This document shows positions 7,983 to 16,611 of a DNA stretch of 64,000 nt, piece after piece. Where the stretch lies: the NCBI RefSeq assembly GCF_011392125.1, contig NZ_JAAJBU010000001.1, positions 496,001 to 560,000 on the forward strand, read 5' to 3'. The position numbers and the translations under genes were made by a program. The stretch is from Flavobacterium lotistagni. Lineage in GTDB: Bacteria; Bacteroidota; Bacteroidia; Flavobacteriales; Flavobacteriaceae. The notes below the pieces were generated by a model that saw only the letters and a program-made list of their open reading frames with translations, was not told where the DNA came from and did not search any database. Within the stretch, counting starts at the first letter, position 1. Each line of letters opens with the position of its first letter.

Positions 7983-10900
7983 TTACAAATGTATAATTTC
8001 TAGGGTTTCTCCTATGTAAACTAATGTCTTTTTTATGACTTTGAACTCCATTTGTTCAATGGTCTGTTGGTAATTATCGACTTGTTTCCTGTACTTTTCC
8101 TGATGCTTTCCTGTTTTGTAATCTAACAGTAATATTTCATTATCAGGCGTCAGGACCATCCTGTCTGGCTTAACAGTCGGGCCTTGAATTTGCAAAATAG
8201 ACTGTTCATTGAGTATCTTATTTTTGTATGAAAAGAAAGCGGTTAAATCAGGATGTGTAACAATATCACGAATCGTTTGATAAACGATTTCTTGTTGTTC
8301 GGAGCGAATAATGCCGATTTGTAAAGCTTTCTTAACCGCCATAGAAACGTCATCAGGATATTGAATCATCGATAAAATTTCGTGGATTACATTTCCAAAT
8401 TCAATCGCTTGTTTCTGCCGGGTTCCCCAAAGCAAGGTTTCTTTCTGAGCAATTTTAACACTATTTATATCAAAACTTTGTGAAGTGCCAACAATTAAAT
8501 TGGGTTGATGTCTGGTCTTACTCTTTATAGACAATTTAGTTGGACTTCCAAACTCGTAAACTAACTTACCTTCTTGATAAAGATTTCCTTCAACTAAGTA
8601 CCTTGTGAAATAAGAAGCCATACTGTTAGGGAAAGTGCCGTCTTTCTTGGGGCTGACTGTCTGAGAAATCAGATACAACTGTTCCTCAGCACGTGTGAGT
8701 GCTACATACAACACATTAATACTGTCCAGCAATTCTTCTTGCTTTTGGCAATGGTAGACCATTGATGCTTTTTCACTAAAAGATGCTACAGCTTTTGTGT
8801 TATCTACCAATACCTTAGGCAATCCGAATTCTGTATCTTCAGCTTCAATCCAGAGTTTGTCTTTAGGTTTTCGGTCATAATCTTCATCAGCAAACGGAAT
8901 AATCACCACCGGAAATTCGAGCCCTTTTGATTTGTGAATCGTCATGATTCGAACTGCATCAATCCCTTCAGGAGAGGGTATGCTGTACTTGGAAGAATTT
9001 TGCCTCCAATAATCCAAAAAATCTGAAATTCCAGCTTGTTTGTGATAATCTCTTTCTAAAATGATGTCTAAAAAATACTGCAAATAAGCCTGATTTTTAT
9101 CTCTCAAAAGAAAAGCATCGACAATAGCCTGAACCGCTTCATACAAAGGTTTTTTTCGAATATCGTTAAACTTTATTGATATATCAAATTTATGTAGAAA
9201 TACTTCTAAATCTATATCTTGTTTTGCCTGAATTCCTTGTGCAATAATGTCGTGAATTGGAGTCGCATGTTTTGCATACATAGCTACATAAAACAAGAAA
9301 TTTGCTTTTGACTCAATGTCCTCGTTATTTTTTAGGTAGCTTAAAACCGAGATGATAAATTTTACTTGAGACGAATTTTCAATCAGCAAAGTTTCTGAAG
9401 ACACCATCGGAATATTTTCTTGACTTAATATGTTAGCCACGGCAATACCTTGGTCACGTTTGCGAGTAAGTATTGCTATATCACTATATGAAAAACCAGA
9501 ATGGAGAGCGTTTTGAATAATTTCAAGAGTAGCTTTTCCGTAAATTTCACTTTTATCGATTTCTCCACTTTGAAAATCTATTTCAGACAACGGCAAAAAA
9601 GAAAGATTAACATATCCGCCAACTTTGTTATTGGTTTGCTGATAGCTATGCTCTTGATATAATCTTCTATAATCTTGGTTTTCAAACTCCTGTGATAGAA
9701 ATTTAAAAAATGAATTGTTGAAATGTATGATTTCAGAATAACTTCTGTAATTGGTTTCTAAATGGGTAACGAGTTTTTCCTTGTTGCTAAACGGATTCTC
9801 ATTTTTATCTTTTGGGTTTTCGTTTTTGCTAAGCGCTATGAATTGCTCAGCCTTGCCGCCACGCCACCGGTAAATAGATTGCTTTGGATCGCCGACTATC
9901 ATCAAAGTGCCTTTTTCCCCTGAATCGCTTTGCCCCGAGAGTGCATTGTCAATGAGCGGAATCAAGTTTTGCCATTGCATTTCTGAAGTATCTTGAAACT
10001 CATCTATAAAAAAATGGCGGTATCGCTCGCCTAGTCGTTCATATATAAATGGTGCCGGTTGGTCATGAATCTCCTTGTGAATTAGTGCATTGAACTCTGC
10101 AATTGACAATATATTTTGTTCTTCTTTAATGCGCGCGAGTTGATTACTCAGGGTTTGTAATAGTGACAAAGGTGTTATATTCCGCAGAAATGCATTGTAA
10201 AAATCCCTTCTTTCAAAATTCTTATAGATACTTTCCAAAATAGACAAAACTTCAGGAAGAAGTGCCTCAATGGACAATCTGTCTGCTGCGGTTTTATTAA
10301 TCTTGACCTCTTCAAGCGAATGGTATTTTTTTAGCAGCGGATTAAATTTACCCTGAGCAATACTTTGCAGATGGTTCGGAAAATGACCTGCCGAAAACGA
10401 CTTCAAGTCGACTCCATTTGTTTCCATCAACTGGAGCGCGTTTCTGGCTGCTGTTTTGTTCTGCTGCTCTATCTCGCCAACTGCCGCTTTCAATCTTTCT
10501 TTGATGATTAGGAATGTTGCGATATCTTTTTCGCTGAGCTGTTCTAATTCTTCGCGGTTGTTTTCATTGAAAATAAGTTTTCCAGTTTCAAGTATCTCCC
10601 GTGAAATGTCCCATGATTTGTCGTCGTCGGTTTTCTCTACCGTGAAATCGATTAAAAGTTGTGTAAGCACCTTATCTTCTCCTGCTTTGGCTATAACGGC
10701 ATCAACAGCTTCGTTAAGTAACGATTCGGTGTCAAGCGTTACCTCGAAGGTAATTGGCAAATTCAAGTCGTGGGCAAATGCCCGAATGACTTTATGGGTG
10801 AACTTATCGATGGTCAAAATATCGAAAGCCGCATAATTGTGAATGATGTGCCGAATGATTTCGTAGGATTTGGTTTTAATCTGGCTAACGGAAAGACCTG

Positions 10901-11153
10901 TTTCAATGGATAAGTCTTGTAGTAATCTTTGGGCTTTTTCTTCAGGTTCGGGTTTCGAGAATTGCGTAAGTTGATAAACAATTCTGCTTTTCATTTCAAA
11001 CACCGCTTTATTGGTGAAAGTAATGGCTAGAATATTTCGGTAAGCATCATTTTTTTTTGAAGTGAGTATGATTTTCAGATATTCTTTGACAAGTGTGTAG
11101 GTTTTGCCCGACCCGGCCGAAGCATCATAGATGGAAAAAGAAGGTCTTTGCAT
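7983..11153 (-). CDS. AddA/RecB-like UvrD-family helicase-nuclease
   Basis: The 1056-residue protein is a superfamily 1 helicase with a nuclease tail. The Walker A motif GSGKT is at residues 14-18. The Walker B region reads FFIDEFQDTS, followed by GDPKQSIYRWRGG, TNYRS, MTIHKSKGLEFPVV and YVALTRAEEQL, which are helicase motifs III to VI. A PD-(D/E)XK nuclease core LLLDYKTGKH is near the C-terminus (about residue 1010). This matches AddA and RecB, which unwind and degrade DNA from double-strand ends. The AddB-like partner is encoded downstream at 2430-5183. The start ATG at 11153 puts Walker A at its usual position. Confidence 0.88.
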   Translation of the reverse strand: MQRPSFSIYDASAGSGKTYTLVKEYLKIILTSKKNDAYRNILAITFTNKAVFEMKSRIVYQLTQFSKPEPEEKAQRLLQDLSIETGLSVSQIKTKSYEIIRHIIHNYAAFDILTIDKFTHKVIRAFAHDLNLPITFEVTLDTESLLNEAVDAVIAKAGEDKVLTQLLIDFTVEKTDDDKSWDISREILETGKLIFNENNREELEQLSEKDIATFLIIKERLKAAVGEIEQQNKTAARNALQLMETNGVDLKSFSAGHFPNHLQSIAQGKFNPLLKKYHSLEEVKINKTAADRLSIEALLPEVLSILESIYKNFERRDFYNAFLRNITPLSLLQTLSNQLARIKEEQNILSIAEFNALIHKEIHDQPAPFIYERLGERYRHFFIDEFQDTSEMQWQNLIPLIDNALSGQSDSGEKGTLMIVGDPKQSIYRWRGGKAEQFIALSKNENPKDKNENPFSNKEKLVTHLETNYRSYSEIIHFNNSFFKFLSQEFENQDYRRLYQEHSYQQTNNKVGGYVNLSFLPLSEIDFQSGEIDKSEIYGKATLEIIQNALHSGFSYSDIAILTRKRDQGIAVANILSQENIPMVSSETLLIENSSQVKFIISVLSYLKNNEDIESKANFLFYVAMYAKHATPIHDIIAQGIQAKQDIDLEVFLHKFDISIKFNDIRKKPLYEAVQAIVDAFLLRDKNQAYLQYFLDIILERDYHKQAGISDFLDYWRQNSSKYSIPSPEGIDAVRIMTIHKSKGLEFPVVIIPFADEDYDRKPKDKLWIEAEDTEFGLPKVLVDNTKAVASFSEKASMVYHCQKQEELLDSINVLYVALTRAEEQLYLISQTVSPKKDGTFPNSMASYFTRYLVEGNLYQEGKLVYEFGSPTKLSIKSKTRHQPNLIVGTSQSFDINSVKIAQKETLLWGTRQKQAIEFGNVIHEILSMIQYPDDVSMAVKKALQIGIIRSEQQEIVYQTIRDIVTHPDLTAFFSYKNKILNEQSILQIQGPTVKPDRMVLTPDNEILLLDYKTGKHQEKYRKQVDNYQQTIEQMEFKVIKKTLVYIGETLEIIHL

Positions 11154-11180
11154 GATGGAATAATCTTGTATTGAAAAAAG

Positions 11181-11286
11181 CCTAGCCCCGATAGGAGTGA
11201 AAATCCTTTTTGGTATTGCCCTGCAGCGATGCGGAAGGACAATACCAAAAAGATTGTAACGGATAGCGGGAATAAGCTCCTGAAAA
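11181..11286 (+). repeat. Dispersed structured repeat, copy 2 (plus orientation)
   Basis: It starts CCTAGCCCCGATAGG and ends GATAGCGGGAATAAGCTCCT. The centre holds an inverted repeat, CTTTTTGGTATTG pairing with CAATACCAAAAAG. It lies between a TAACTTTG promoter element on the minus strand and the AddA start codon, so it is probably transcribed in antisense orientation within the AddA leader. Confidence 0.85.
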
Positions 11287-11323
11287 ATAAACCGCAGGAA
11301 AACACCCTAAGATGTTTCATTTC

Positions 11324-11331
11324 CAAAGTTA
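11324..11331 (-). promoter_or_regulatory. Possible promoter element for the AddA-like gene
   Basis: TAACTTTG on the minus strand matches TAnnTTTG, about 170 bases before the AddA start. No TTG is found at the expected distance. It would make a leader that contains the dispersed repeat at 11181-11286. Confidence 0.45.
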
Positions 11332-11337
11332 AATCTT

Positions 11338-11345
11338 TAAATTTG
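11338..11345 (+). promoter_or_regulatory. Promoter element of superoxide dismutase gene
   Basis: TAAATTTG matches the TAnnTTTG -7 element about 37 bases before the sod start codon. It is nearly back-to-back with the divergent element for the AddA-like gene. Confidence 0.55.
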
Positions 11346-11381
11346 AAAACACTATTTATAAATCATTAAACACTCAATATT

Positions 11382-11990
11382 ATGGCTTTTGAATTACCAA
11401 AGTTACCTTATGCTTATGATGCGCTAGAACCTCATATTGATGCCCGTACCATGGAAATCCATCACACGAAGCACCATAACGCCTATACCACCAACCTTAA
11501 TGCTGCTATTGCCGGAACTGATATGGAAGGCAAAACCATTGAAAACATTCTAATCAATCTCGATATGAAAAATGCAGCGGTTAGAAATAATGGCGGCGGA
11601 TATTATAACCATAATTTGTTCTGGACCGTGATGAGTCCCACCGGCGGAGGAAAACCTGCCGGCGATTTGCTTGAGGCCATTGAAGATTCGTTTGAAAGTT
11701 TTGATGAGTTTAAAGCGCGTTTCTCTAAAGCGGGTGCCACACAGTTTGGTTCTGGATGGGCTTGGCTCTGCGTACACAAAGGCGGAAAATTGGAGGTTTG
11801 CGGCACACCAAACCAAGACAATCCTTTAATGCCGAATGTAGGTTGTGGCGGAACTCCAATATTAGGAATGGATGTTTGGGAACATGCTTACTATTTGAAT
11901 TATCAAAACCGCAGACCGGATTATATTGAAGCTTTCTTTAATGTCATCAATTGGACAGAAGTAGCGAGACGATTTGCCTTAGAAAAATAA
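11382..11990 (+). CDS. Superoxide dismutase, Fe/Mn type
   Basis: The 202-residue protein has all landmarks of Fe/Mn superoxide dismutase: H-H-T-K-H-H near residue 27 (first metal His), N-H-N-L-F-W (second His), and D-V-W-E-H-A-Y-Y, which supplies the metal Asp and last His. It converts superoxide to oxygen and hydrogen peroxide, probably in the cytoplasm since no signal peptide is seen. Whether iron or manganese is used cannot be decided securely from the sequence. It has its own upstream promoter element and a strong terminator at 12009-12047, so it is a single-gene unit. Confidence 0.95.
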   Translation: MAFELPKLPYAYDALEPHIDARTMEIHHTKHHNAYTTNLNAAIAGTDMEGKTIENILINLDMKNAAVRNNGGGYYNHNLFWTVMSPTGGGKPAGDLLEAIEDSFESFDEFKARFSKAGATQFGSGWAWLCVHKGGKLEVCGTPNQDNPLMPNVGCGGTPILGMDVWEHAYYLNYQNRRPDYIEAFFNVINWTEVARRFALEK

Positions 11991-12008
11991 TTTTAATTTT
12001 AAGTTGCC

Positions 12009-12047
12009 AAAAAGGCCCGGTTTCAAGTGTTGAAACCGGGCCTTTTT
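12009..12047 (+). terminator. Strong rho-independent terminator of sod
   Basis: A perfect hairpin with stem AAAAAGGCCCGGTTTCAA and a three-base loop, ending in TTTTT. It follows the superoxide dismutase stop codon by about 20 bases and could work in both directions. Confidence 0.9.
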
Positions 12048-12060
12048 GATTGGATAAAAT

Positions 12061-12131
12061 AAAAAAGGTGAAGAATACTCTCCACCCTTTTTGCCCCAAA
12101 TCTACCATAAGCTTAAACCTACTAAATTATG
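12061..12131 (-). ncRNA. Candidate small RNA A
   Basis: No credible protein is encoded here. On the minus strand a promoter-like pair (TTG, 19 bases, TATTTTTA) is followed by about 70 bases and then a hairpin GGTGGAGA-GTAT-TCTTCACC with a T-run. The transcript shares a nearly identical core (TAGTAGGTTTAAGCTTATGG, then TAGATTTGGGGCAAAAAGGG) with candidate B 216 bases away. Ends are estimated from promoter and hairpin positions. Function unknown. Confidence 0.5.
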
Positions 12132-12137
12132 GTGAGG

Positions 12138-12167
12138 TAAAAATAACCGTAAATGTTAATAAACCAA
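12138..12167 (-). promoter_or_regulatory. Promoter of candidate small RNA A
   Basis: Minus strand: TTG, 19 bases, TATTTTTA. The final base differs from the TAnnTTTG consensus, so this copy may be weaker than that of RNA B. Confidence 0.45.
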
Positions 12168-12276
12168 TGCATTCTTAGTCAAAACAATTGGAAATGACGG
12201 GAAATAAGAGTGAATGTACGGTAAATGAATGGTCAATTTGTAAGTTTTAAGAGGCAGAATTTTAAGTTTTGGGCAA

Positions 12277-12347
12277 TAAAAAAGGTGAACATAAGTTCAC
12301 CCTTTTTGCCCCAAATCTACCATAAACTTAACCTACTAATGCTATGG
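12277..12347 (-). ncRNA. Candidate small RNA B, homologous to A
   Basis: Minus strand. A good promoter (TTG, 17 bases, TACTTTTG) is followed by about 70 bases ending in the hairpin GGTGAAC-TTAT-GTTCACC plus TTTTTTATT. The core TAGTAGGTTAAGTTTATGG and the following TAGATTTGGGGCAAAAAGGG match candidate RNA A almost base for base, while the terminator stems differ in sequence but keep pairing. That is compensatory change and favours a real RNA. Function unknown. Confidence 0.55.
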
Positions 12348-12353
12348 TTCTCC

Positions 12354-12381
12354 AAAAGTATAGTGGTAGTGCGTTATCAAC
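12354..12381 (-). promoter_or_regulatory. Promoter of candidate small RNA B
   Basis: Minus strand: TTG, 17 bases, TACTTTTG, a full match to the Bacteroidetes consensus. The predicted start is about 7 bases after the G. Confidence 0.6.
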
Positions 12382-12436
12382 AAATAAATTAGACGAAATA
12401 CACCAAAACCCGATAAAGTGTTAAAATTTGCTTTCT

Positions 12437-14335
12437 TTAGTAGGCTCGGTCGTCTTTTCCTTCATAAAAATTGATAAATGCCTTGTTCACAACGCGGTTT
12501 CCTCCGGGTGTCGGATAATCTCCTGTGAAGTACCAATCGCCCAAGTTTTTCGGACAGGCGGCATGGAGGTTTTCAATGCTCTGGAAAATAATTTTAACTT
12601 CTGCATTAATTTCATCCGAACTGAGCATTGTGGCTATTTTATTGGATATCTCTTGCGGTTGAAAAGGTTTATAGATAGCCGTCACTGCATTCACTACATC
12701 AATATCCTTGAATTTCTCTTGGGCCAAACATTGTTGGTACACTTCATCCACAATATGGTATAAATTTCTTTCTCTTAGCAACTCAAGTGCCGCTCTGAAA
12801 GCCACTAAGGTTTCAAGCTTGGCCATATCAATTCCGTAGCAATCTGGATAACGAATTTGTGGAGCAGAGGAAACAATCACTATTTTTTTGGGGTTCAATC
12901 GATCCAACATTTTTAAAATACTCATTTTTAGTGTGGTTCCGCGGACGATACTGTCGTCAATTACCACCAAGTTGTCGGTGGGTTGAATCACACCATAAGT
13001 AATGTCGTAAACGTGAGCCACTAAATCATCGCGACTACTGTCTTCGGTGATAAAGGTTCTCAGCTTGGCATCTTTAATGGCTATTTTTTCTGTGCGGATT
13101 TTCACCGAAAGTATTTCTTCGAGTTTCTCTTTGGTCAGTGTTTTTCGATGATCAAGTATGTACTGGTTTTTTCGCTGATTGAGAAAATCTTGTGCTGCCT
13201 CGACCATTCCGTAAAAAGACGTTTCAGCTGTATTTGGGATGTACGAAAAAACTGTGTTGTCGGTGTCACTCTCGATAGTATCCAAAACCAAGGGCAAAAT
13301 CAACTTTCCTAACATTTTTCGCTCTTGGTAAATTTCTGCATCGCTTCCTCTGGAGAAATAAATTCGTTCAAAAGAACATGCTTTCTTAATAGTCGGTGCA
13401 ATAATTTCTGACTCGGTTACTAGCCCATTCTTTTTTATAATCAGGGCATTTCCGGGTTGCAGTTCCTTTACTTTGTCGAACGGCACATTGAAGACTGTTT
13501 GAATCACGGGTCGCTCGGAAGCCACCACGATTATTTCTTCATCTTCATAAAAATAAGCTGGGCGAATTCCTGCCGGATCCCTGAACACAAATGCATCGCC
13601 ATGACCAAAAAGGCCCGCCATGGCATAGCCGCCGTCCCAACCGCGTGAAGCGCGTTTTAAGATTTTAACAATATCAAGCTTAGCAGCGATAATAGGAGAA
13701 GCTTCTCTTTTGGATAAACCGTCATTTTTGCATTGTTGGTACAAATCGGTGACTTCTTCATCTAGAAAATGTCCGATTTTCTCCATAATGGTAACTGTAT
13801 CGGCCATTTCCTTAGGGTGTTGGCCCAACTCCACCAAACTATTGAAAAGCTCACGAACATTGGTCATGTTGAAATTTCCCGCCACAATCAGATTTCTGTG
13901 CATCCAATTGTTTTGACGCAAAAAGGGATGAACACTTTCAATACTATTTTTGCCGAAAGTTCCGTAACGAACGTGACCCAGAAACAGTTCGCCGATGTAG
14001 GGTATATTGTTTTTCTGGAGCGCCACATTCTCAGCATACTCAGGATGTTGCGTCATTTCTTCATTGATTCTTTGGTTGATTTGGGTGAAGATATCCTGAA
14101 TGGGTTGGGCATCGGTAGATCGAATGCGGCTAATGTATCTTGCGCCAGGTTCGACATCGAGCTTAATCGACGCTAAGCCAGCACCGTCTTGTCCTCGGTT
14201 GTGCTGCTTCTCCATGAGCAGGTACATTTTCTGAATTCCGTAGAAAGCAGAGCCGTATTTTTGTTTATAAAATTCTAGTGGTTTTTTTAATCGAAGCAGG
14301 GCTATCCCGCATTCGTGTTTGATGGCATCGCTCAT
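12437..14335 (-). CDS. purF: Long-form amidophosphoribosyltransferase
   Basis: The 632-residue protein has an N-terminal class II glutamine amidotransferase domain and a C-terminal phosphoribosyltransferase domain with the PRPP loop VVIDDSIVRGTT (about residue 457-468). It should make 5-phosphoribosylamine from PRPP and glutamine, the first step of purine synthesis. The nucleophile is Cys9, preceded by MSDAIKHE, so an eight-residue propeptide must probably be removed, as is known for some PurF enzymes. It is about 130-150 residues longer than the E. coli or Bacillus enzymes, the extra length lying before the PRPP loop and at the C-terminus. It may be a second, lineage-specific PurF. It is close to purN but separated from it by rnhA and a sugar-kinase gene. 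Confidence 0.85.
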   Translation of the reverse strand: MSDAIKHECGIALLRLKKPLEFYKQKYGSAFYGIQKMYLLMEKQHNRGQDGAGLASIKLDVEPGARYISRIRSTDAQPIQDIFTQINQRINEEMTQHPEYAENVALQKNNIPYIGELFLGHVRYGTFGKNSIESVHPFLRQNNWMHRNLIVAGNFNMTNVRELFNSLVELGQHPKEMADTVTIMEKIGHFLDEEVTDLYQQCKNDGLSKREASPIIAAKLDIVKILKRASRGWDGGYAMAGLFGHGDAFVFRDPAGIRPAYFYEDEEIIVVASERPVIQTVFNVPFDKVKELQPGNALIIKKNGLVTESEIIAPTIKKACSFERIYFSRGSDAEIYQERKMLGKLILPLVLDTIESDTDNTVFSYIPNTAETSFYGMVEAAQDFLNQRKNQYILDHRKTLTKEKLEEILSVKIRTEKIAIKDAKLRTFITEDSSRDDLVAHVYDITYGVIQPTDNLVVIDDSIVRGTTLKMSILKMLDRLNPKKIVIVSSAPQIRYPDCYGIDMAKLETLVAFRAALELLRERNLYHIVDEVYQQCLAQEKFKDIDVVNAVTAIYKPFQPQEISNKIATMLSSDEINAEVKIIFQSIENLHAACPKNLGDWYFTGDYPTPGGNRVVNKAFINFYEGKDDRAY

Positions 14336-14360
14336 TGTAGTTGTGTTGTTGTGAGTTGAA

Positions 14361-14388
14361 ATAAAAATGCCCCGAGAAACCGAGGCAT
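14361..14388 (-). terminator. Terminator of the PfkB-family kinase gene
   Basis: Minus strand: TGCCTCG-GTTTCT-CGGGGCA stem followed by TTTTTATTTC. It separates the kinase gene from purF, which starts 26 bases further on. Confidence 0.75.
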
Positions 14389-14395
14389 AAATTTA

Positions 14396-15319
14396 TTACA
14401 ATTCTATATCAAAATGTGTTAAGGCCTTGAATTGTTTGAGGCGTTGCTGCACTTCTTCTTTAGTGAGTTGCTGCATCCGCTCGGTTCCGAATCGCTCCAC
14501 GCAAAATGAGGCCAAGTTAGAACCTTGAATAATAGCTTGTTTCATATTGTCGAAAGAAACGTTCTCGCTTTGGGTAATAAATCCGGCGAAACCGCCAGCG
14601 AAAGTATCTCCTGCCCCGGTCGGGTCAAAAACTTCCTCCAAAGGCAATGCTGGGGCAAAGAAAATATCTTTGTGGTGGAACAACAAAGCGCCATGTTCTC
14701 CTTTTTTAATCACCACATATTTTGGTCCCATGGTGTGAATTTTTGCCGCTGCTTTCACAAGTGAATATTCTCCTGATAGCTGACGCGCTTCCTCATCGTT
14801 AATGGTAATCACATCGACCCGTTTGATCACGTCCAACAATTCTGGCAAAGCACAATCCATCCAGAAATTCATGGTGTCAAGTACCACTAATTTTGGTTTC
14901 TTCTCCATCTGATCCAAAACACTGCTTTGTACCAATGGGTGTAAGTTTCCGAGCATTACAACGTCGGCATCTTTGAAGTTCTCTGGCACTTTAGGTTGAA
15001 AGTCTGCTAGTGTATTGAGCTCAGTGACAAGTGTATCGCGGGAATTCAAATCGTTGTGGTACCTTCCGCTCCAGAAAAATGTTTTTCCGCCTTTGACGAT
15101 TTCGAGCCCAGAAATATCAATGTTTCTCGCAGTTAACAAGTCTAGATATTCTTGCGGAAAATCGTCCCCGACTACCGAAACAATGGCAGATTTTAAGTTG
15201 AAGTAAGAAGCAGACAAACCGATGAAAGTACCGGCGCCGCCCAAGATTTTATCTGTTTTACCGAAAGGGGTTTCAATAGCGTCGAAAGCTACTGTTCCGA
15301 CAATCAATAATTTATTCAT
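14396..15319 (-). CDS. PfkB-family carbohydrate kinase
   Basis: The product is about 307 residues when started at the ATG at 15319 (MNKLLIVGTVAFD). This start is chosen because a promoter with expected transcription start near 15337 lies just upstream, and the longer reading begins before that point. PfkB features include the N-terminal GTVAFDAIETPFG, an internal GGAGTF for the substrate glycines, and the C-terminal D-P-T-G-A-G-D-T-F-A-G-G-F, with the catalytic base Asp and anion hole. It phosphorylates a sugar or nucleoside with ATP; the substrate is not clear from sequence. It lies between purF and rnhA on the same strand. Confidence 0.85.
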   Translation of the reverse strand: MNKLLIVGTVAFDAIETPFGKTDKILGGAGTFIGLSASYFNLKSAIVSVVGDDFPQEYLDLLTARNIDISGLEIVKGGKTFFWSGRYHNDLNSRDTLVTELNTLADFQPKVPENFKDADVVMLGNLHPLVQSSVLDQMEKKPKLVVLDTMNFWMDCALPELLDVIKRVDVITINDEEARQLSGEYSLVKAAAKIHTMGPKYVVIKKGEHGALLFHHKDIFFAPALPLEEVFDPTGAGDTFAGGFAGFITQSENVSFDNMKQAIIQGSNLASFCVERFGTERMQQLTKEEVQQRLKQFKALTHFDIEL

Positions 15320-15343
15320 CTGCTGCGTTTGAAAATTAAGGCG

Positions 15344-15373
15344 CAAATGTACTCTATATGTTCAAAGTTACAA
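15344..15373 (-). promoter_or_regulatory. Promoter of the PfkB-family kinase gene
   Basis: Minus strand: TTG, 19 bases, TACATTTG. It supports the internal start at 15319 and shows the kinase gene can be transcribed separately from rnhA and purN. Confidence 0.7.
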
Positions 15374-15392
15374 AGCGAATCCGAAGCAATTT

Positions 15393-15872
15393 TCACAATA
15401 GTTTCGCTTCTTCGGTTTCGTAAAATTCATCAATCGAAAGTTGACTTTGCATCGATGCCATCACGGCCAATTCATCGCAACGTTCGTTCTGACGGTGGTT
15501 GTTGTGGCCTTTAATCCATTTGAAATCCACTTGGTGTTGTCGGTAAATTTTTAGAAAACGTTTCCACAAATCCGGATTCTTTTTGCCAGCAAACCCCTTT
15601 TTTTCCCAACCGAAAACCCACTTTTTCTCCACAGCATCGACAACATATTTTGAATCAGAAATCACCAATACTTTAGTGTTTGGATTTTTGAGTTTTTCTA
15701 GGCCGACAATTACCGCAAGCAGCTCCATTCGATTATTAGTGGTCAGCCGAAAACCTTCGTAGAACTCTTTTTGATAGGGTTTTCCCACCCATTCCATCAC
15801 CACGCCATAACCGCCGTTTCCAGGGTTTCCTTTGGCAGCACCATCGGTGTAAATATGTACTTGATGTGACAA
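15393..15872 (-). CDS. rnhA: Ribonuclease HI
   Basis: The 159-residue protein contains the four acidic catalytic residues of RNase HI: Asp10 (YTDGAAKGNPG), Glu50 (NNRMELLA), Asp73 (ISDSKYV) and Asp133 (NERCDELA), plus His123 in WIKGHNNH. It cuts the RNA strand of RNA-DNA hybrids, for example in primer removal. It begins 13 bases after purN on the same strand and is probably co-transcribed with it. A short C-terminal acidic tail follows the domain. Confidence 0.95.
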   Translation of the reverse strand: MSHQVHIYTDGAAKGNPGNGGYGVVMEWVGKPYQKEFYEGFRLTTNNRMELLAVIVGLEKLKNPNTKVLVISDSKYVVDAVEKKWVFGWEKKGFAGKKNPDLWKRFLKIYRQHQVDFKWIKGHNNHRQNERCDELAVMASMQSQLSIDEFYETEEAKLL

Positions 15873-15885
15873 AACAAATTGGTTT

Positions 15886-16443
15886 TTAAGCTTTTAAAAT
15901 TGACTCTATGACTTTGGGGAAATGCAAATATTCTAGTTCGTGCACTTTCTCGGCTATGGCTTCAGCGGTAAAACAGTCTTCAATAGCAACAGATTTTTGA
16001 AAGATAATATCGCCTTGGTCGTAATGTTCGTTGACTTGATGAATAGTAATTCCGGTTTCTAATTCCCGGTTGTCCAACACGGCTTGATGAACCTTCATAC
16101 CATACATTCCTTTTCCTCCATATTTAGGCAACAAGGCCGGATGAATATTTATGGTAGGATATTGCGCGATAATTTGTTGGGGAAACATCCATAAAAAGCC
16201 GGCCAGTACAATTATATCTGGATGAAACTGATTGAGTTGCTTTAGAACCGTTCCGTCTTGAAGTTCTGTTCTTGAAAAAACCAAAGCGGGAACGTCATGC
16301 TGGTGCGCTCTATCCAATACTTTCGCTTGCTGATTATTGGAAAAAACAGCCACTACTTTGGCAAGTGAAGAATTCTTAAAATATTGAATAATATTCTCAG
16401 CGTTGGTACCAGAGCCTGAAGCAAACAAAACGATTTTTTTCAT
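15886..16443 (-). CDS. purN: Phosphoribosylglycinamide formyltransferase
   Basis: The 185-residue protein matches PurN: N-terminal FASGSGTNAENI, central N-I-H-P-A-L-L-P-K-Y-G-G-K-G with the catalytic Asn and His, and GITIHQVNEHYDQGDII with the catalytic Asp. It transfers a formyl group from 10-formyl-THF to glycinamide ribonucleotide in purine synthesis. It shares this minus-strand stretch with purF, and the divergent acpP gene lies on its other side. Confidence 0.93.
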   Translation of the reverse strand: MKKIVLFASGSGTNAENIIQYFKNSSLAKVVAVFSNNQQAKVLDRAHQHDVPALVFSRTELQDGTVLKQLNQFHPDIIVLAGFLWMFPQQIIAQYPTINIHPALLPKYGGKGMYGMKVHQAVLDNRELETGITIHQVNEHYDQGDIIFQKSVAIEDCFTAEAIAEKVHELEYLHFPKVIESILKA

Positions 16444-16573
16444 AAGATGATTTGTTCCGCAAAAAAAAGCATAATAAATGAGAATTAGCGCTGTGCAACC
16501 TCAATCTAAAAATAAAATTTTATCTTCGTTAACACATTTATCAACTAAATCATGGTTTTAAAATAAAGTTTTT

Positions 16574-16581
16574 TATTTTTG
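16574..16581 (+). promoter_or_regulatory. Promoter element of acpP
   Basis: TATTTTTG matches TAnnTTTG 30 bases before the acpP ATG. The 130 bases upstream are very AT-rich, as expected for a strong housekeeping promoter shared with divergent purN. Confidence 0.55.
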
Positions 16582-16611
16582 CCAACAAATTAAATTCTAA
16601 AAATAAAGATT

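Noticed and set aside
12277..12347. Possible eight-residue peptide in small RNA B (M-V-D-L-G-Q-K-G)
   Set aside because: The matching frame in RNA A has no stop at the same place, so the peptide is not conserved between the two copies; conservation fits RNA better.
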